A stretch of 64,000 nt of DNA from Vanessa cardui. Lineage: Eukaryota > Arthropoda > Insecta > Lepidoptera > Nymphalidae. The stretch lies in the NCBI RefSeq assembly GCF_905220365.1, contig NC_061152.1, forward strand, positions 1,911,001 through 1,975,000, in the 5' to 3' direction. The translations under genes and the position numbers were made by a program. Below, piece after piece: positions 1-10,745 of the stretch; the stretch's first letter is position 1; every line of letters starts with the position of its first letter. Below the pieces are notes generated by a model. It saw only the letters and a list, made by a program, of their open reading frames with translations. It ran no database searches and was not told the origin of the DNA.

Positions 1-168
1 ATTTCTAGGAAATTAGACAAATGCAGGTTTCCTCACGATGTTTTCCTTCACCGCTGAGCACGAGATGAATTACAAACACAAATTAAGCACATATATATAT
101 AGCGGTGCTTGCCTGGGTTTGAACCCGAAATCATCGGTTAAGATGCACGCGTTCTAACCACTGGGCCC
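1..168 (-). mobile_element. Family A tRNA-derived SINE, cut by window edge
   Basis: The promoter half is intact: complement of box A-like TGGCCCAGTGGTTAGAACG and of box B GGGTTCAAACCC (here one base changed). Confidence 0.8.
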
Positions 169-576
169 TGGGCTGGTAACGCAAAGACTTACCCCCGAAT
201 CCCTGCAGAACTGATCGTCTACCAGAGGTCCTGGTCACCATGTCCAGGACAACGGAGCTAGGCAATGTCGTCTCAACCACAACAGCGCCATCTTTGAACA
301 CCGCCTAACATACAGACATATATATATATAAGAATACAACAAAATTGAGAATCTTCATTTTTTATAAGAAGACACCATAAGGCCTTATGACCTAACCTTA
401 TATATTATTCTATTATGTTTGAAATGATACAATATATTGGTTTTCCTAATGCAAAGCCACAAAATATATATTCCGGCAATTGACTGCCGTAAAATTAAAC
501 TACATTTTTATCTGACGATCGTTGAGTGGTGTGTACACCCGTTTTCATGGGTATGCCACTCCGAGGTCCTGGTCAT

Positions 577-783
577 ATATATCACACCACATACATCACA
601 TACATAACTATGATCCTAATGTAAGCAGCACTTGTGTTGTGGAAGATCAGAAGTAACGACGGCACAAACACCCAGACCCGAGACGACACAGACAACTAAT
701 GACAATCTACATCCACCCGGGACCTCGGAGTGGCGTACCCGTGAATACCGGTGTACACACTCGACCACGGAGGTCTTCGATAT
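577..783 (-). mobile_element. Family C tRNA-derived SINE
   Basis: Ends ACCACGGAGGTCTTCG; the box B region is shortened. A 60-bp head fragment lies inverted at 517-576. Confidence 0.78.
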
Positions 784-794
784 TTTTTAATTAC

Positions 795-887
795 CTGTGT
801 AACGCCATCTTGTTCTTGTAAATATTTCAGAGTTTTGTCCACGATCTTCTCGTCTGCTATCGCACCGAAGTCCACCAACACTTCCAG
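795..887 (-). CDS. Zasp-family candidate gene, last exon visible (31 codons)
   Basis: The acceptor is TTTTGTTCTAG and the donor is CAG|GTAATT. The 93-nt exon is phase 0 at both ends and translates without a stop, starting LEVLVDFGAIADEKIVDK and ending QEQDGVTQ. Phase 0 entry matches the phase 0 exit of the exon at 4426-4488. The sequence is acidic and probably helical, and I recognise no domain in it. The donor leads on past the left edge of the window, so the gene's 3' end is not here. A family C SINE begins about 12 nt downstream of the donor in the intron, an unusually tight insertion. Identity as part of the Zasp-like gene rests on phase continuity and strand, not on a domain in this exon. 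Confidence 0.72.
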
Positions 888-911
888 CTAGAACAAAAAA
901 CATAAGGCATT

Positions 912-1196
912 TTACTTGGTGGTAGGGCTTTGTGCAAGCCCCTCTTGGTAGGTACCACCCACCCATCAGATATTCTACCGCTAAACAACAGAACGCAGTA
1001 TTGTTGCATTCCGGTTTGAAGGATGAGTCAGCAGTAACTACAGGCACAAGGGACATAGCATCTTAGTTCTCAAGGTTGGCGGCGCATTGACGATGTAAGG
1101 AATAGTTAATATATCTTACAGCGTCATTGATTTATGGGTGATGTTGACCACTTACCATTAGGTGGCCCATATGCTCGTCAGCCAACCTATTTTGTA
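912..1196 (-). repeat. Family B repeat
   Basis: Full-length inverted copy: CTTGGTGGTAGGGCTTTGTG at one end and GCCAACCTATTTTG at the other. It starts 25 bp upstream of the acceptor of the exon at 887. Confidence 0.82.
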
Positions 1197-1321
1197 TAAA
1201 TAAAATACCAAATACATATTAAAAAAAGTAGTTTAAAGTTAAAACGAAGCAGGAATGCTATGGAGCTCCATAGAAAAGAAAATCTATTGGTAAATCCATA
1301 AAGAAGTATCATAACATAGTA

Positions 1322-1975
1322 TAAAACAAAGTCGCTTACCACTGTCTGTCCCTATGTATGCTTAGATCTTTGAAATTACACAACGGATTTTGATGCGGTG
1401 TTTTTTGAATAGATAGAGTGATTTGAGACGAACGTTTTTGTATATAATACACGGACAATACAGTAAATGAACAAGAAAAAATCTAAGATTTTAAAATAAC
1501 GTTTTATTTTTATTATTAAAGTTATTAATTTCGGGATATTTACCATGTTTTTTATTTTTATCCGGTGGAGCTCGATATTTCGACATTATCTACGAATGTC
1601 TTGTTCACGAGACTGAACTGACGTGAAAAACACGGGATCCAGTGTCGAGTGTACATAAAATAAATATAACTAGTGACAATGGTAGGGGCGAAAGTGACAA
1701 TAGTAGTAGTGACCGGTTTTTACGCAGCAAACGTACGAGAAAGGAGGTATTCCGATACGGACACTTCTAACATTATCAACATCTACCCGCAAACTTCAGT
1801 CTCGTTAACAGGACATTCGTAGATAATGTCGAAATATCCAGCTCCACTGAACAAAAATAAAAAAAAACATGGTAAATATCCCGAAATTAATAACTTAATA
1901 ATAAAAAATCTGTAGTATACTTAGTATCTGCTTTGCATCCGTGAGAAACCGGGGCGGGTTGCTAGTACAGCTAAT
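1322..1975 (-). repeat. Family G repeat, interrupted
   Basis: It reads as the complement of a common repeat containing AAAATCCGTTGCGTA and GGACAGACAGCGGTAAGCGA. It is split by the foldback at 1485-1902. Confidence 0.65.
1485..1902. mobile_element. Foldback element, arms about 100 bp, inside a family G repeat
   Basis: The left arm (about 1513-1610) holds AATTTCGGGATATTTACCAT and GACATTATCTACGAATGTC; the right arm (about 1798-1903) holds their complements. AAAAAATCT flanks the inserted block at 1476-1484 and 1903-1911. Uninterrupted family G copies run straight through that point. Confidence 0.7.
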
Positions 1976-2023
1976 GATATGTACACTGGAATACCCACTA
2001 AAAAACTAGCAGCTCATTCAATG

Positions 2024-2104
2024 AAATTGGAGCAGTGTATTGCTCCAAACCTTCTCCTCAAAGGGAGAGGAGACCTGAGCATAGCAATGGGAAATTTACA
2101 GAGT
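2024..2104 (+). mobile_element. Family A SINE, 3' fragment
   Basis: CTCCAAACCTTCTCCTCAAA through GGGAAATTTACAGAG; the promoter half is missing. Confidence 0.65.
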
Positions 2105-2184
2105 ATGAATGTTGTATGTTACGTTAATTATTATACTCTATATTTATTTTTTAATTAAATAAAGACAAAGCCAGTGTATATATT

Positions 2185-2650
2185 TTAATCAAAATCAAAA
2201 TTAACTTTATTCAAGTAGGCTTTTACAAGCACTTTTGAATCGTCATTTTACAATTGAGTGAAGCTACCACCGGTTCGGAAAGTAGATTCTCTCGAAAACC
2301 GACAAGAAACTCAGAAAAATAAAAAATACGAAGTCATATTACTTAATACAATTATTTAAATTAATATATCTTGCTTGGAAGTCAAAAGGTATTAACTCCA
2401 CGCTTTTTTATCATCTATATAATCTTGTATCAATAATATGCTTTTTTCACCAATGTATTTTTTATTAAACGATTTGTATTTACGAAACGGCAAAAATAAA
2501 AATTTCTGCGGAATTTTATTATAGAAACGGATACCTTGCCCCAAGAAGGATTTATTGACATTAGCAATATTATATCATAAATACACTATCACTATGACAA
2601 GCATTATTAACCCACTCAGAAGATAAAACAATAATGATAACAATTATACA
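2185..2650 (-). mobile_element. Family D: 5'-truncated LINE
   Basis: Complement of the tail GACGATTCAAAAGTGCTTGT and of the coding end shared with the 49.8-kb LINE (the AAAGCGTGGAGTTAATACC region). Confidence 0.75.
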
Positions 2651-2734
2651 TACAGCACCAATAGCCATCAATCAACTTAATGCCAACAAAAGATTAAAAA
2701 AAAAACTATTTAAAAATAAATAAAAATTTTAACA

Positions 2735-2950
2735 AAAAGAAAAACCGACTTCAATCAAAACACTATTTTAAAACAAATAAAAATGCATTAAAAAGTAAAT
2801 TAAAAAATAGTTGCATATTTAACATATTATTTAGAGTCCTCCTAGGTAAAATGAAATGAAAAATATTAGACTACTTAAAAGTCGATTTACGATTATATGA
2901 AGTAGTTATAGTTATATTTGGAGCTGGTGTCAGTGTTGTCTTATATTGTA
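2735..2950 (+). repeat. Family H single arm
   Basis: AACAAAAAGAAAAACCGACT through GAGTCCTCCTAGGTAAAATG to GGAGCTGGTGTCAG; no facing arm nearby. Confidence 0.75.
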
Positions 2951-3098
2951 TGGACACTATAGCACTCAGGAATAATAACTATTTACAAGTTTAAAAAATA
3001 TATTAATTGGATAATTAATTCCCCATATTACTCCCTACATACAAACAAACAAAACCCTCATAATTATATATGAATAGATTTTTTTTTACTTACTGCAT

Positions 3099-3189
3099 AC
3101 TGTTGTTTAGCGGTAGAATATCTGAGGAGTGGGTGGTACGGTACCTACCCAGGCGGGCAAGCATAAAGCCCTACCACCGAGTGAGATTA
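3099..3189 (+). repeat. Family B repeat, 3' fragment
   Basis: TACTGTTGTTTAGCGGTAGA through GCCCTACCACCGAGTGAG. Confidence 0.7.
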
Positions 3190-3404
3190 TATTACAAAGT
3201 TGTTTTTACTTAAAAAATCTTGTAAAAATAGTTAAGTTGTACCTAATTTAGTCAAAATAAAAAAAAGAAATGTCATTTTGGTATGTCAATGCAAATCAAA
3301 TTGATAACATTAAAGGTGAACCATTGACCATTGATGCTGTCTCTCTTTAACTTCACAGGGTCCTGTCTGTGTGAAAGAGAAGCAATGCATAATCAAATAA
3401 GTGA

Positions 3405-3540
3405 TTGTGAATAAAATTTCAAGCATTCATTAAGTTGATACATGAGAGAGACAAAAGATATGACGTCGAGTGACAAAGAAAGGAATGTATATATTTTAAT
3501 AGGTTCCACTTCTATCACGTGTGGGTTTTTTATTTCACCT
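3405..3540 (+). repeat. Copy of the segment around the splice donor at 5978
   Basis: ATGACGTCGAGTGA, ATGTATATATTTTAATA and CCACTTCTATCACGTG in the same order as at 5845-5980. Confidence 0.7.
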
Positions 3541-3802
3541 CTCGGTAAAAGTGTAAGAAAGAGAAGCAATGCATAATCATTTTCAATATCATATACTGTA
3601 AAATGTAAATTTAACCAAAGACCAAGCAACATCTGACATCGGAGGTCAACATTGATACGTAATCCCAATATTCATTTAACATTCAATGTAAAAAAAGATA
3701 AATATAAAATTTCAGACTTCAGAACTTCAGTTTCAGAAGTCAGACAAATTTATTATTATCGGAAACTGACATTATATTATGGAAAGATAAATATATTAGC
3801 TG

Positions 3803-4018
3803 AGATGGCCCAGTATAAAGTCCAGGCAAGTATTACTATATATTATATGTGCTTAATTGGTGTTTATAATTCATCTTGTGGTTGGCGGTGAAGGGAAACA
3901 TAGTGAGGAAACCTGCAAGTGTCTAATTTCATGGCGTGGTGGAATATGTTCAAAACCCTCTCCTTAATGGTAGAGGCCTAAGCCGAGCAGTGGGTAATTT
4001 ACAGGCTGTTTTTACTTT
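3803..4018 (+). mobile_element. Family A SINE, internally deleted
   Basis: It starts GCTGAGATGGCCCAGT, but box B is lost and the segment before GTGGTGGAATATGTTC is shortened. Confidence 0.75.
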
Positions 4019-4425
4019 ACTTTTAAATATTAAATAAAGTATTTTCTTTTAATAAACAAAATTAGTTACGCATTTTGAAGTGTTAGCAATTACAAGTTTT
4101 ATATAAGCTAAGTAATGGTCAGTAAAACATTAACAATTATTTAATAAATAAATAAAACGAAACTTCCTCTATGTGATTATTTTTAATACGAGTAAGTTAT
4201 GAACTTATGACATAATGTAAATAAAGATTACTATAGTTTTATATAATTTAACAATAATACAAGATAAACTTTAAGTTAGTACAGTCCTTATAAATTTATC
4301 AAGGTTACCAATGACCCAATGAAATTTTTTTGTTTTTTTTTTTTTTACATTTATCAAAGACCATGGCAAAGGGCATCATGAATATAAACATAAAAAAAAT
4401 GAATTTTATATATTTTTTAACTTAC

Positions 4426-4488
4426 CTTAGATGTAAACATGATTGTGTTATCTGTGTAAACACTCTGTTCGCACTTATGGCGTAGTTT
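4426..4488 (-). CDS. Zasp-family candidate gene, 21-codon exon
   Basis: A 63-nt exon with acceptor TTTTCATTCTAG and a strong donor AAG|GTAAGT, phase 0 at both ends. It translates to a basic and polar segment starting KLRHKCEQ and ending IMFTSK. It joins in frame to the exon at 5978-6128 upstream and to 795-887 downstream. Because it is a multiple of three it could be skipped without shifting frame. No domain is recognised. Confidence 0.72.
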
Positions 4489-4499
4489 CTAGAATGAAA

Positions 4500-5310
4500 A
4501 TGTAAATTATTTACAAAAATATTACACACAACCGGCTACTGCACTGCTATAAATATGACTGACACTGACAGTACAGGACAGTTGACGCTTGACGTTTGAC
4601 TATATTGTGACAGAAGATTACAGAGTTGCTTCTTGCTAGTTATTTTTTCTTTTTAACTTCTTATACTCGATTACGATTATAAATTGAGATAGATAAATAA
4701 TAGTGTAGCAAAAAATTCTTAAGAATCTTTAGAATGAGTAGTTATTTTATGTAAAAAATCTATCGTAATATTGGTAACATAAATTAAATTTCAACTTGCA
4801 AGAAAAAAAAGGGACACCAAATTCTTTGCAGTATTCGATTCGATTTTGTTTTAATTGCCAAAAACATAATAAAATAGTAATTGAATTTTAATTGCAATTT
4901 TAAAAAACAGAAGCGATTTAGGAGAGGAAGGATTAAATTGCATTTATTAAGAATAATAATGTTTTTTAATGTACAGCAAAAATAAAAAATCAGTACAAGA
5001 AAAAAGTTTAATTGTAAAAATATCTATAATATTTTTTTATTTTATCATTTTTTAATAACAGTTTGTGAAAATATTGTTTTATGAGTTTATTCTACGAATT
5101 AAGTAATAATAAAAATACAAGTTTCTTTCGCCCAGTTTTATTTCATAATTATAAAAAAAAAAACAATAACAAACGTCATAATAATTAACTAAGTATTAAA
5201 TTATTGTAATGTAATATGTAAAATACGTAATTATTTATAAATGAATACATTAAATATATTATTAATTGGTCTTTTCGTTAACTACATTTTTTTTTTCTAT
5301 TTAACTTCCG
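4500..5310. other. AT-rich intron, nothing recognised
   Basis: No exon signals apart from the acceptor at 5361 on the minus strand; several A/T homopolymers. Confidence 0.5.
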
Positions 5311-5322
5311 TCTAAAGTGTTC

Positions 5323-5361
5323 CTACCGTCCATTCGGACACGGTGACATCGAACGAGCTCT
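5323..5361 (-). CDS. Possible alternative terminal exon of the Zasp-like gene
   Basis: A strong acceptor (a long T tract, then ATTTCAG) opens here. Read in the phase 0 left by the exon at 5978-6128 it gives 12 codons and a TAG stop. A second frame gives 15 codons and a stop at 5312, but its phase does not match. The acceptor is convincing; the coding use is not. It may be an alternative short C-terminus, or a cryptic site. Confidence 0.22.
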   Translation of the reverse strand, partial: RARSMSPCPNGR

Positions 5362-5556
5362 CTGAAATAAAAAAAAACATGTTTTATTTTTTTTGTGGCA
5401 ATTTTCAATGCTACTTACGTTAAACATATGTAGATAAGACAGTAGAAACAGAATTATCGTTACGATTTAACAATTATTAAAACAATCTATATATAAAAGT
5501 AGCATTTGACTTTTAACCTTAAAAAACATAGAGCAATTATTTTAAACCACCCATAG

Positions 5557-5768
5557 ACAATGGCGCTGTAAGAAACATTAACCATTTCTTACATCAATGC
5601 GCCACCAACCTTGGGAACTAAGATGCTATGCCCCTTGTGCCTGTAGTTACACTGACTCACACTTCAGACCGGAACACAACAATACTGAGTACTGTTGTCT
5701 ACCGGTAGAATATATGATGAGTGGGTAACCTACCCAGACGGGCTTGCAAAAAGCCCTACCACCAAGTA
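5557..5768 (+). repeat. Family B repeat, 5'-truncated
   Basis: Starts CCCATAGACAATGGCGCTGT and ends CCCTACCACCAAGTAA. Confidence 0.8.
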
Positions 5769-5977
5769 AACTATAAGATTTTTGTTTTTATTATTCCAAA
5801 ACGTTAATTTGCTAGACAAAGATTTTAAACCTTAAGAGACGTGATTGAGAATAAAATTTGAAGAATTTATCACGTCGTTACATGAGCGAGACAAAATATA
5901 TGACGTCGAGTGAAAAAGAAAGGGATGTATATATTTTAATAAGTTCCACTTCTATCACGTGTTGTTTTTTATCTCAC

Positions 5978-6128
5978 CTCTCTGTAATCAGCTTCAGCGA
6001 TGGAAGGCATCAGCATGGCGACCCTCTTTGGAGGCTCTTCGTCCATATTGTGTATAGCCTTATATACTTCAGAGTGCTGTAAGTGATCGAGCCCTTTGGG
6101 TGGCTTTTGGTATTTCATGAAATTTACT
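5978..6128 (-). CDS. Zasp-family candidate gene, S-E-V-Y-K exon
   Basis: A 151-nt exon (1 nt completing a codon, then 50 codons) with acceptor AATTCCACAG and donor GAG|GTGAGA, exiting in phase 0. It reads VNFMKYQKPP, then LDHLQHSEVYKAIHNMDEEP, then an Ala/Met/Pro stretch ending ADYRE. A short helix with S-E/D-V-Y-K just after the ZM motif is characteristic of the conserved region of Alp/Enigma/Zasp PDZ proteins, which bind alpha-actinin and titin-like partners at muscle Z-discs. That link is family knowledge from memory, not an alignment. The donor and the first intronic bases lie in a segment duplicated at about 3.40-3.54 kb. Confidence 0.85.
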
Positions 6129-6267
6129 CTGTGGAATTAAAAAAAAACAGTTCTGTAAGTTTAAATTTCGATTACAAAGATATTAATGGTCGTTTTTGTC
6201 ATAAGTGTGATATCTGACATGCTGTACTTATGACGTCACAATGGTAACATAACGGTAAACAGTACAG

Positions 6268-6596
6268 TAACAGTCTGAAAATTTCCCACTGCTTGGCTAA
6301 GGTCTCCTCTCCCATTAGGGAGAGGGTTTGAAACATATTCCACCACGCTGTTCCAATGCGGGTCGGTGGAATGCACATGTGGCAGAATTTCGATGAAATT
6401 CGACACATGCAGGTTTAATAACAATGTTTTCCTTCACCGCCGAGAAAGACATGATTTTTTTTTAAATTTTTTTTTGAATCATAAACACAAATTAAGCACA
6501 TCTATATATATATATGGTGGTGCTTGTCTGGGTTTGAACCCGAAATCGTCAGTTAAGATGTACGCGTTCTAACCACTGGGCCATCTCAGCTCCCGA
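6268..6596 (-). mobile_element. Family A SINE, full length
   Basis: Complete inverted copy in the intron between the ZM exon and the next, with an extra T/A-rich stretch near 6450. Confidence 0.85.
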
Positions 6597-6633
6597 ATAC
6601 TTAAAAATAATAAATAGATTAAACAATAAATAC

Positions 6634-6833
6634 CCAATAGCATTGCCTTTAATAACTTCCGCTTGCGCGGTCAACGTTTCCTGGATCAACTCCTCGTCGT
6701 ATTCCCTGGATCTCCTCCACTTCCTACCACCGGGGAGGATGATTGGTCTCTCTGGGGGCGCAGGGCCGAACATAGGCGTGGGCTTGGTTCGGGTCTGGGG
6801 TTCTTGTTCATATTTAATTTGATGGACAATTTC
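6634..6833 (-). CDS. Zasp-family candidate gene, ZM-like motif exon
   Basis: A 200-nt exon with acceptor TTGTTATAG and donor TTGG|GTATTT, entering in phase 0 and leaving two bases that the next exon completes. The product starts EIVHQIKYEQEP, passes through a proline-rich linker (PMFGPAPPERP) and LPGGRKW, and ends in EYDEELIQETLTAQAEVIKG. The last segment fits the pattern Y-x-x-E-x-I-x-E-T-L-x-x-Q-A-E-V of the ZM motif in Zasp proteins, the short alpha-actinin-binding element that targets them to the Z-disc. This is the main reason for the family call. It is flanked in the introns by two inverted family A SINEs (6268-6596 and 6851-7121). Confidence 0.85.
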
Positions 6834-6850
6834 CTATAACAACAAAACAA

Positions 6851-7121
6851 CAACAGCCTGTAAATTCCCACAGCTGGACTAAAGGCCTCCTCTCCCTTTG
6901 AGGAGAAGGTTTGGAACATATTCCACCACGCTAATCCAATGCGAGTTGGTGGAATACACATGTCGCAGAATTTCTATGAAATTTGTCACATGCAGGTTTC
7001 CTCACGACGTTTTCCTTCACCGAGCACGAGATGAATTATAAACACAAATTAAGCACATGAATCAGCGGTGCTTGTATGTGAACCCGCAATCATCGGTTAA
7101 GATTCACGCGTTCTAACCACT
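6851..7121 (-). mobile_element. Family A SINE
   Basis: Inverted copy ending just before the promoter start. It lies 17 bp upstream of the acceptor of the ZM exon at 6833. Confidence 0.82.
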
Positions 7122-7128
7122 CTTTATT

Positions 7129-7200
7129 GTGCATATATTTTACACAAAAACCTCTCGAATCACTCTCTCAAATCCGTTGCGTATCAAAGATCTAAGCATA
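7129..7200 (+). repeat. Family G fragment
   Basis: It contains CTCGAATCACTCTCTCAAAT and TCCGTTGCGTATCAAAGATC, then CATACATAGGGACAGCGG running up toward the 3' side of the exon at 7256. Confidence 0.6.
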
Positions 7201-7255
7201 CATAGGGACAGCGGTAAGCGACTTTGTTTCATACTACGTAATGATGATGACTCAC

Positions 7256-7467
7256 CTTACTCTGTTCCTTCTTCATTTTGCTCTCCAGCATCCTCTTCAC
7301 CTCTTCTCTCTTCATGAGCGCGACCTCGTCCTCCGTCAGACTCGGCTTCGTCACTCGTATTTGCATCTTCCTGCCTCTCTGCCCGATTGACTCATTCTCC
7401 GGTACCTCAATTTCCGTTATTTCGACCCTAGAATTCTCTGGATGTTTCTCGAAATGCGTTACCCCCT
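7256..7467 (-). CDS. Zasp-family candidate gene, charged linker exon
   Basis: A 212-nt exon, acceptor GCATTTGTTCCAG, donor AAG|GTGAGT. It takes two bases to complete a Glu codon begun in the exon at 10043-10097, then 70 codons, leaving phase 0. The product includes EGVTHFEKHPENSRVEI, EIEVPENES, RGRKMQIRVTKPSLTEDEV and a basic helix MKREEVKRMLESKMKKEQSK. It is highly charged and likely a flexible linker followed by a single helix. A family B repeat begins only about 24 nt upstream of the acceptor, so the branch point and pyrimidine tract are confined to that gap or lie within the repeat. Confidence 0.85.
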
Positions 7468-7490
7468 CTGGAACAAATGCCAAATCCTTT

Positions 7491-7769
7491 TTACTTGGTG
7501 GTAGCCGTAAGCCCGTCTGGATAGGTACCACCCACTCATCAGTTATTCTACCGCCAAATAACAGTACTCAGTATTGTTGTGTTCCGGTTTGAAGGGTGAG
7601 TCAGTGTAACTACAGGCACAAGGGACATAACAACTTAGTTCCCAAGGTTTATGGCACATTGACGATGTAAGGAATAGTTAAAATTTCTTACAGCGTCATT
7701 GTCTATGGGTGATGGTGACCACTTACCATCAGGCGGCTCATCTGCTCCCACACCAACCTATACCATAAA
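7491..7769 (-). repeat. Family B repeat next to an acceptor
   Basis: Inverted copy whose end lies 24 bp upstream of the acceptor for the exon at 7467. Confidence 0.82.
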
Positions 7770-7854
7770 AAATATATATTTTTTGTAAGCCAATAACACA
7801 ATAAAAAACTAAGGTACAAGAGATAAGGAATAGCACAGCAACCAAATGAGAAAC

Positions 7855-8000
7855 AAATTCCCTCCGCGACGGAAATTTTTATTCTTATTTATTATTCCTT
7901 ATTTTTGAATTATGAATTAATTAACGTCGCTGCCATCGCTGGATTCCGCTATTCCTTATTTCTTGTTTCTTTTCTCTTATTTTTTCATTGTGTAGGAGGC
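7855..8000. repeat. Segment shared with 36.80-36.88 kb
   Basis: TTATTATTCCTTATTT and TTTTTTCATTGTGT recur in the same order at 36.82-36.87 kb. Confidence 0.45.
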
Positions 8001-8680
8001 TTAACATTTACGTTCGTTTTAATTTAATTAGTTAGTAGTTTCTCAAGCTCAAAGTGATTTAGATGTTCTGCTATGAAGTAGACTACATAAATAAAAAACT
8101 TTCCTCTTTAATCGGATCATTACCAATGTTTCAAAATGCATACCGAAAAAAATAAAGTATAACATTTTCAATTCGCTATTAAAATCGCATTTAATTTAAT
8201 TTGCAAAAAAAAGTAATACTATCGATGGAGCACAACTTTATAACAAATTACCATGTTATATAAAAAATGTAAGCTCAGTGAACGGGTTCAAGTCTTTATA
8301 CCAAGTTTTATAACGATTAAAATACACACAGATATTTTGCTATATTCTATTCCGTTAACTAAGTATATAAGGCGAATATATTTTTTGTTATTGTTACATT
8401 TATCATACTGTTCTCATGTAAGTGAATCTGTCTTTTGAGAATAAATGAACCTCTAATTAATTAGTGTTGTGTGGATCGAATGAACTAGTTGGAAAAAGCG
8501 CTCCCACAGATGAACTATGCTAACTAATTTCCCGATCTTTATCTCCATTCTTCGTTCGTTCGTCATTGAACAAGGAGATGTAGCGCCAAACGAACTAATG
8601 TCGCCAAATATTCATTCATTCATATCATTTAAATTTTATTTAGTGTTCGAACATTTTAATTATTCCTGTATATTGGTACA
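8000..8680. other. Intron, nothing recognised
   Basis: AT-rich unique sequence with no coding signal in either strand. Confidence 0.5.
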
Positions 8681-8683
8681 TAC

Positions 8684-8852
8684 ATTACTCAGATCCCAAT
8701 GTAAGTAGATAAAGCACTTGTGTTATGAAAGATCAGAAGTAACGACGGCACAAACCAGACCCGAGACGACATAGACAACTAATGACAATCTACATCCGCT
8801 CGGGACCTCGGAGTGGCGTACCCATGAAAGTGTACACACCATTCGACCACGG
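8684..8852 (-). mobile_element. Family C SINE
   Basis: CATTACTCAGATCCCAATGT to CGACCACGGAGGTCGTCA; box B is deleted. Confidence 0.78.
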
Positions 8853-8867
8853 AGGTCGTCAGAGGTT

Positions 8868-9573
8868 CTTTTTAGGGTTCCGTACGTCTGAATACAAAAA
8901 CGGAACCCTTATAGGATCACTGTCCGTCCGTCCGTCGCTTACAGTCAGTTATCTCCGAATCTATTAGACCGATTAAGTTGAAATTTGGTACACATATCAA
9001 TTCCTGTAACCCAAATACAGAGGTGTGACGTAAGCAGATGTAATCTGTATATGGGGGGTCATTTTTGGGGGGGAAGGGGAAAATTAAAAAAAAAATTCTG
9101 AAAACTGCATCGTGTGGCATATCAAATGAAAGGTCTTGTTGAGAAGATCTTAAATGTATTTTTTTTTGTAATTTTAAAATAAATAGTTTCCAAGTTATTC
9201 AAGAAAATAGACGAAAATTGACCGTTCCCCCCCCCCCCTTATCTCCGAAACTACTGAACCTAAAATTTTGAAAAAAATACAGAAATTAGTTTTCTCCTTA
9301 TAGATTATAGGAAAACCTATAAGAAGTCCATGATATTAAAATAACATGGTAAGTCACTCAATATTGTGCGTACCAACTTACATTTGCAGGTGGAATGTGT
9401 GGGAGAACTTTTTTTTTAACTCCAATGTTAACTTTTGTTGGATCGGTTTGTAGATGAATATTTAATGAAAAAAATAAGCCCACAATGAGCATTATACGAC
9501 CAATATTTTAGGAGATATTAATTCGTACGGAACCCTCTTCACGCGAGTTCAACTCGCACTTGTCCCCTTTTTT
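8868..9573 (+). repeat. About 700-bp dispersed repeat with short inverted ends
   Basis: GGGTTCCGTACG near 8875 and CGTACGGAACCC near 9523 are exact complements. Inside are CTGTCCGTCCGTCCG and a C tract at about 9226. After the second terminus comes CGCGAGTTCAACTCGCACTT, a small hairpin. No coding frame. This repeat is common in Lepidoptera. Confidence 0.6.
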
Positions 9574-9661
9574 TTAATCAATAAAAGCTGTTATAGTTCA
9601 CCTGCTCCTCAGTTCCAAGATGCTCGGTAGTTGGAATAGACTTATTTATGTTATAACGGAG

Positions 9662-9948
9662 CTAAAATGGCCCAGTGGTTACAACGCGTGCTTCTTAAGT
9701 CTTAACCGATGATTTCGGGTTCAAACCCAGACAAGCACCACTATATATATATGTGCTTAATTTGTGTTCATAATTTATCTCGAAGGAAAACATCGTGAGG
9801 AAACTTGCATGTGTCTAAATTCATCGAAATTCTGCCACATGCCACATTCCACCAACCCGCATTGGAACAGCGTGGTGGAATATGTTCCAAACCCTCTCCT
9901 TATTGGAAGAGGAGGCCTTATCCCAGAAATGGAAAATTTACAGGCTGT
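9662..9948 (+). mobile_element. Family A SINE
   Basis: Full-length plus copy ending TTTACAGGCTGTTC, about 95 bp from the microexon at 10043. Confidence 0.85.
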
Positions 9949-10042
9949 TCCAAAGAAAAAATGTTATAATGTCTCAATTTTTGGAAATTTTAACCCTAAG
10001 GGGGAAATGGACTTTCTATTTAATTTTGTGACACAATCTCAC

Positions 10043-10097
10043 CTGGATTTGGTTTATTGATCTCCATATATTTTTCTTCACGAACTTCTTTGTATGC
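10043..10097 (-). CDS. Zasp-family candidate gene, 18-codon microexon
   Basis: A 55-nt exon between acceptor ATATGTTTGCAG and donor CCAG|GTGAGA. It encodes AYKEVREEKYMEINKPNP plus the first base of the next codon. Phase 0 entry matches the exon at 12051-12181 and the single trailing base matches 7256-7467. It is too short to find as an open reading frame and is supported by splice sites and phase agreement on both sides. Confidence 0.8.
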
Positions 10098-10224
10098 CTG
10101 CAAACATATTACGATAATAAAACATTTATAAACATTCAGTATATGTTACGTACGTTAATCTTAAATAAAAACAAAGAATAAATAGCAGACTGTTGACTAG
10201 GAACTAAGAAATGAGTCTTTTGCA

Positions 10225-10439
10225 TATAGTTCTTTTTATTAATTTAAATAATTGTATTAACTAACATGAATGTATTTTTTTAAATGTTGAAAAAGTGTAA
10301 CTTCTGTGTTTCTTGCCGGTTCTTCTCGGTGGAATCTACTTTCCGATCCTGTGGTAGTTTCACGTAATTGTTAAATGACGATTCAAAAGTGCTTGTAAAA
10401 GCCCACTTGAATAAAGTTTATTTTGATTTTGATTTTTTA
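10225..10439 (+). mobile_element. Family D: LINE 3' tail
   Basis: TTGCCGGTTCTTCTCGGTGG, then GACGATTCAAAAGTGCTTGT and TTTTGATTTTGATTTTT. Confidence 0.8.
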
Positions 10440-10514
10440 TTTGAAAGGGCTTTCTATCGCCATCTTTTAAATAATAAGGTAACGCATTTGTTCCTCATAA
10501 TTTTGATATTGTGT

Positions 10515-10745
10515 CATTGTTATTTAGTGGCGTAGCTATCGTAGGGCCAGGTGGTGCAGTGCACCAAGGCCCCGGAGTTCAGGGGGCCCTCTAAACCAAA
10601 CCTTGAGCTTCTGAAGCTAGAAAAGCACGACGCTACGCACAAGATTTCTTATTTGGTATCTATAATTTTAAAGGGTTCATTGGTTAAAGAGGGGATGAGG
10701 GCCCGAATCCTTTTCTATGCACCGGGCCTCTTCCTCAAACAGTTA
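10515..10745 (+). repeat. Dispersed repeat, copy 1
   Basis: GCGTAGCTATCGTAGGGCCA, CTCTAAACCAAACCTTGAGC, and a GGGCCTCTTCCTC end. Second copy at 29450-29680. Confidence 0.65.

Noticed and set aside
7278..7592. 104-codon plus frame
   Set aside because: Antisense to the exon at 7256-7467, continuing into a family B repeat.
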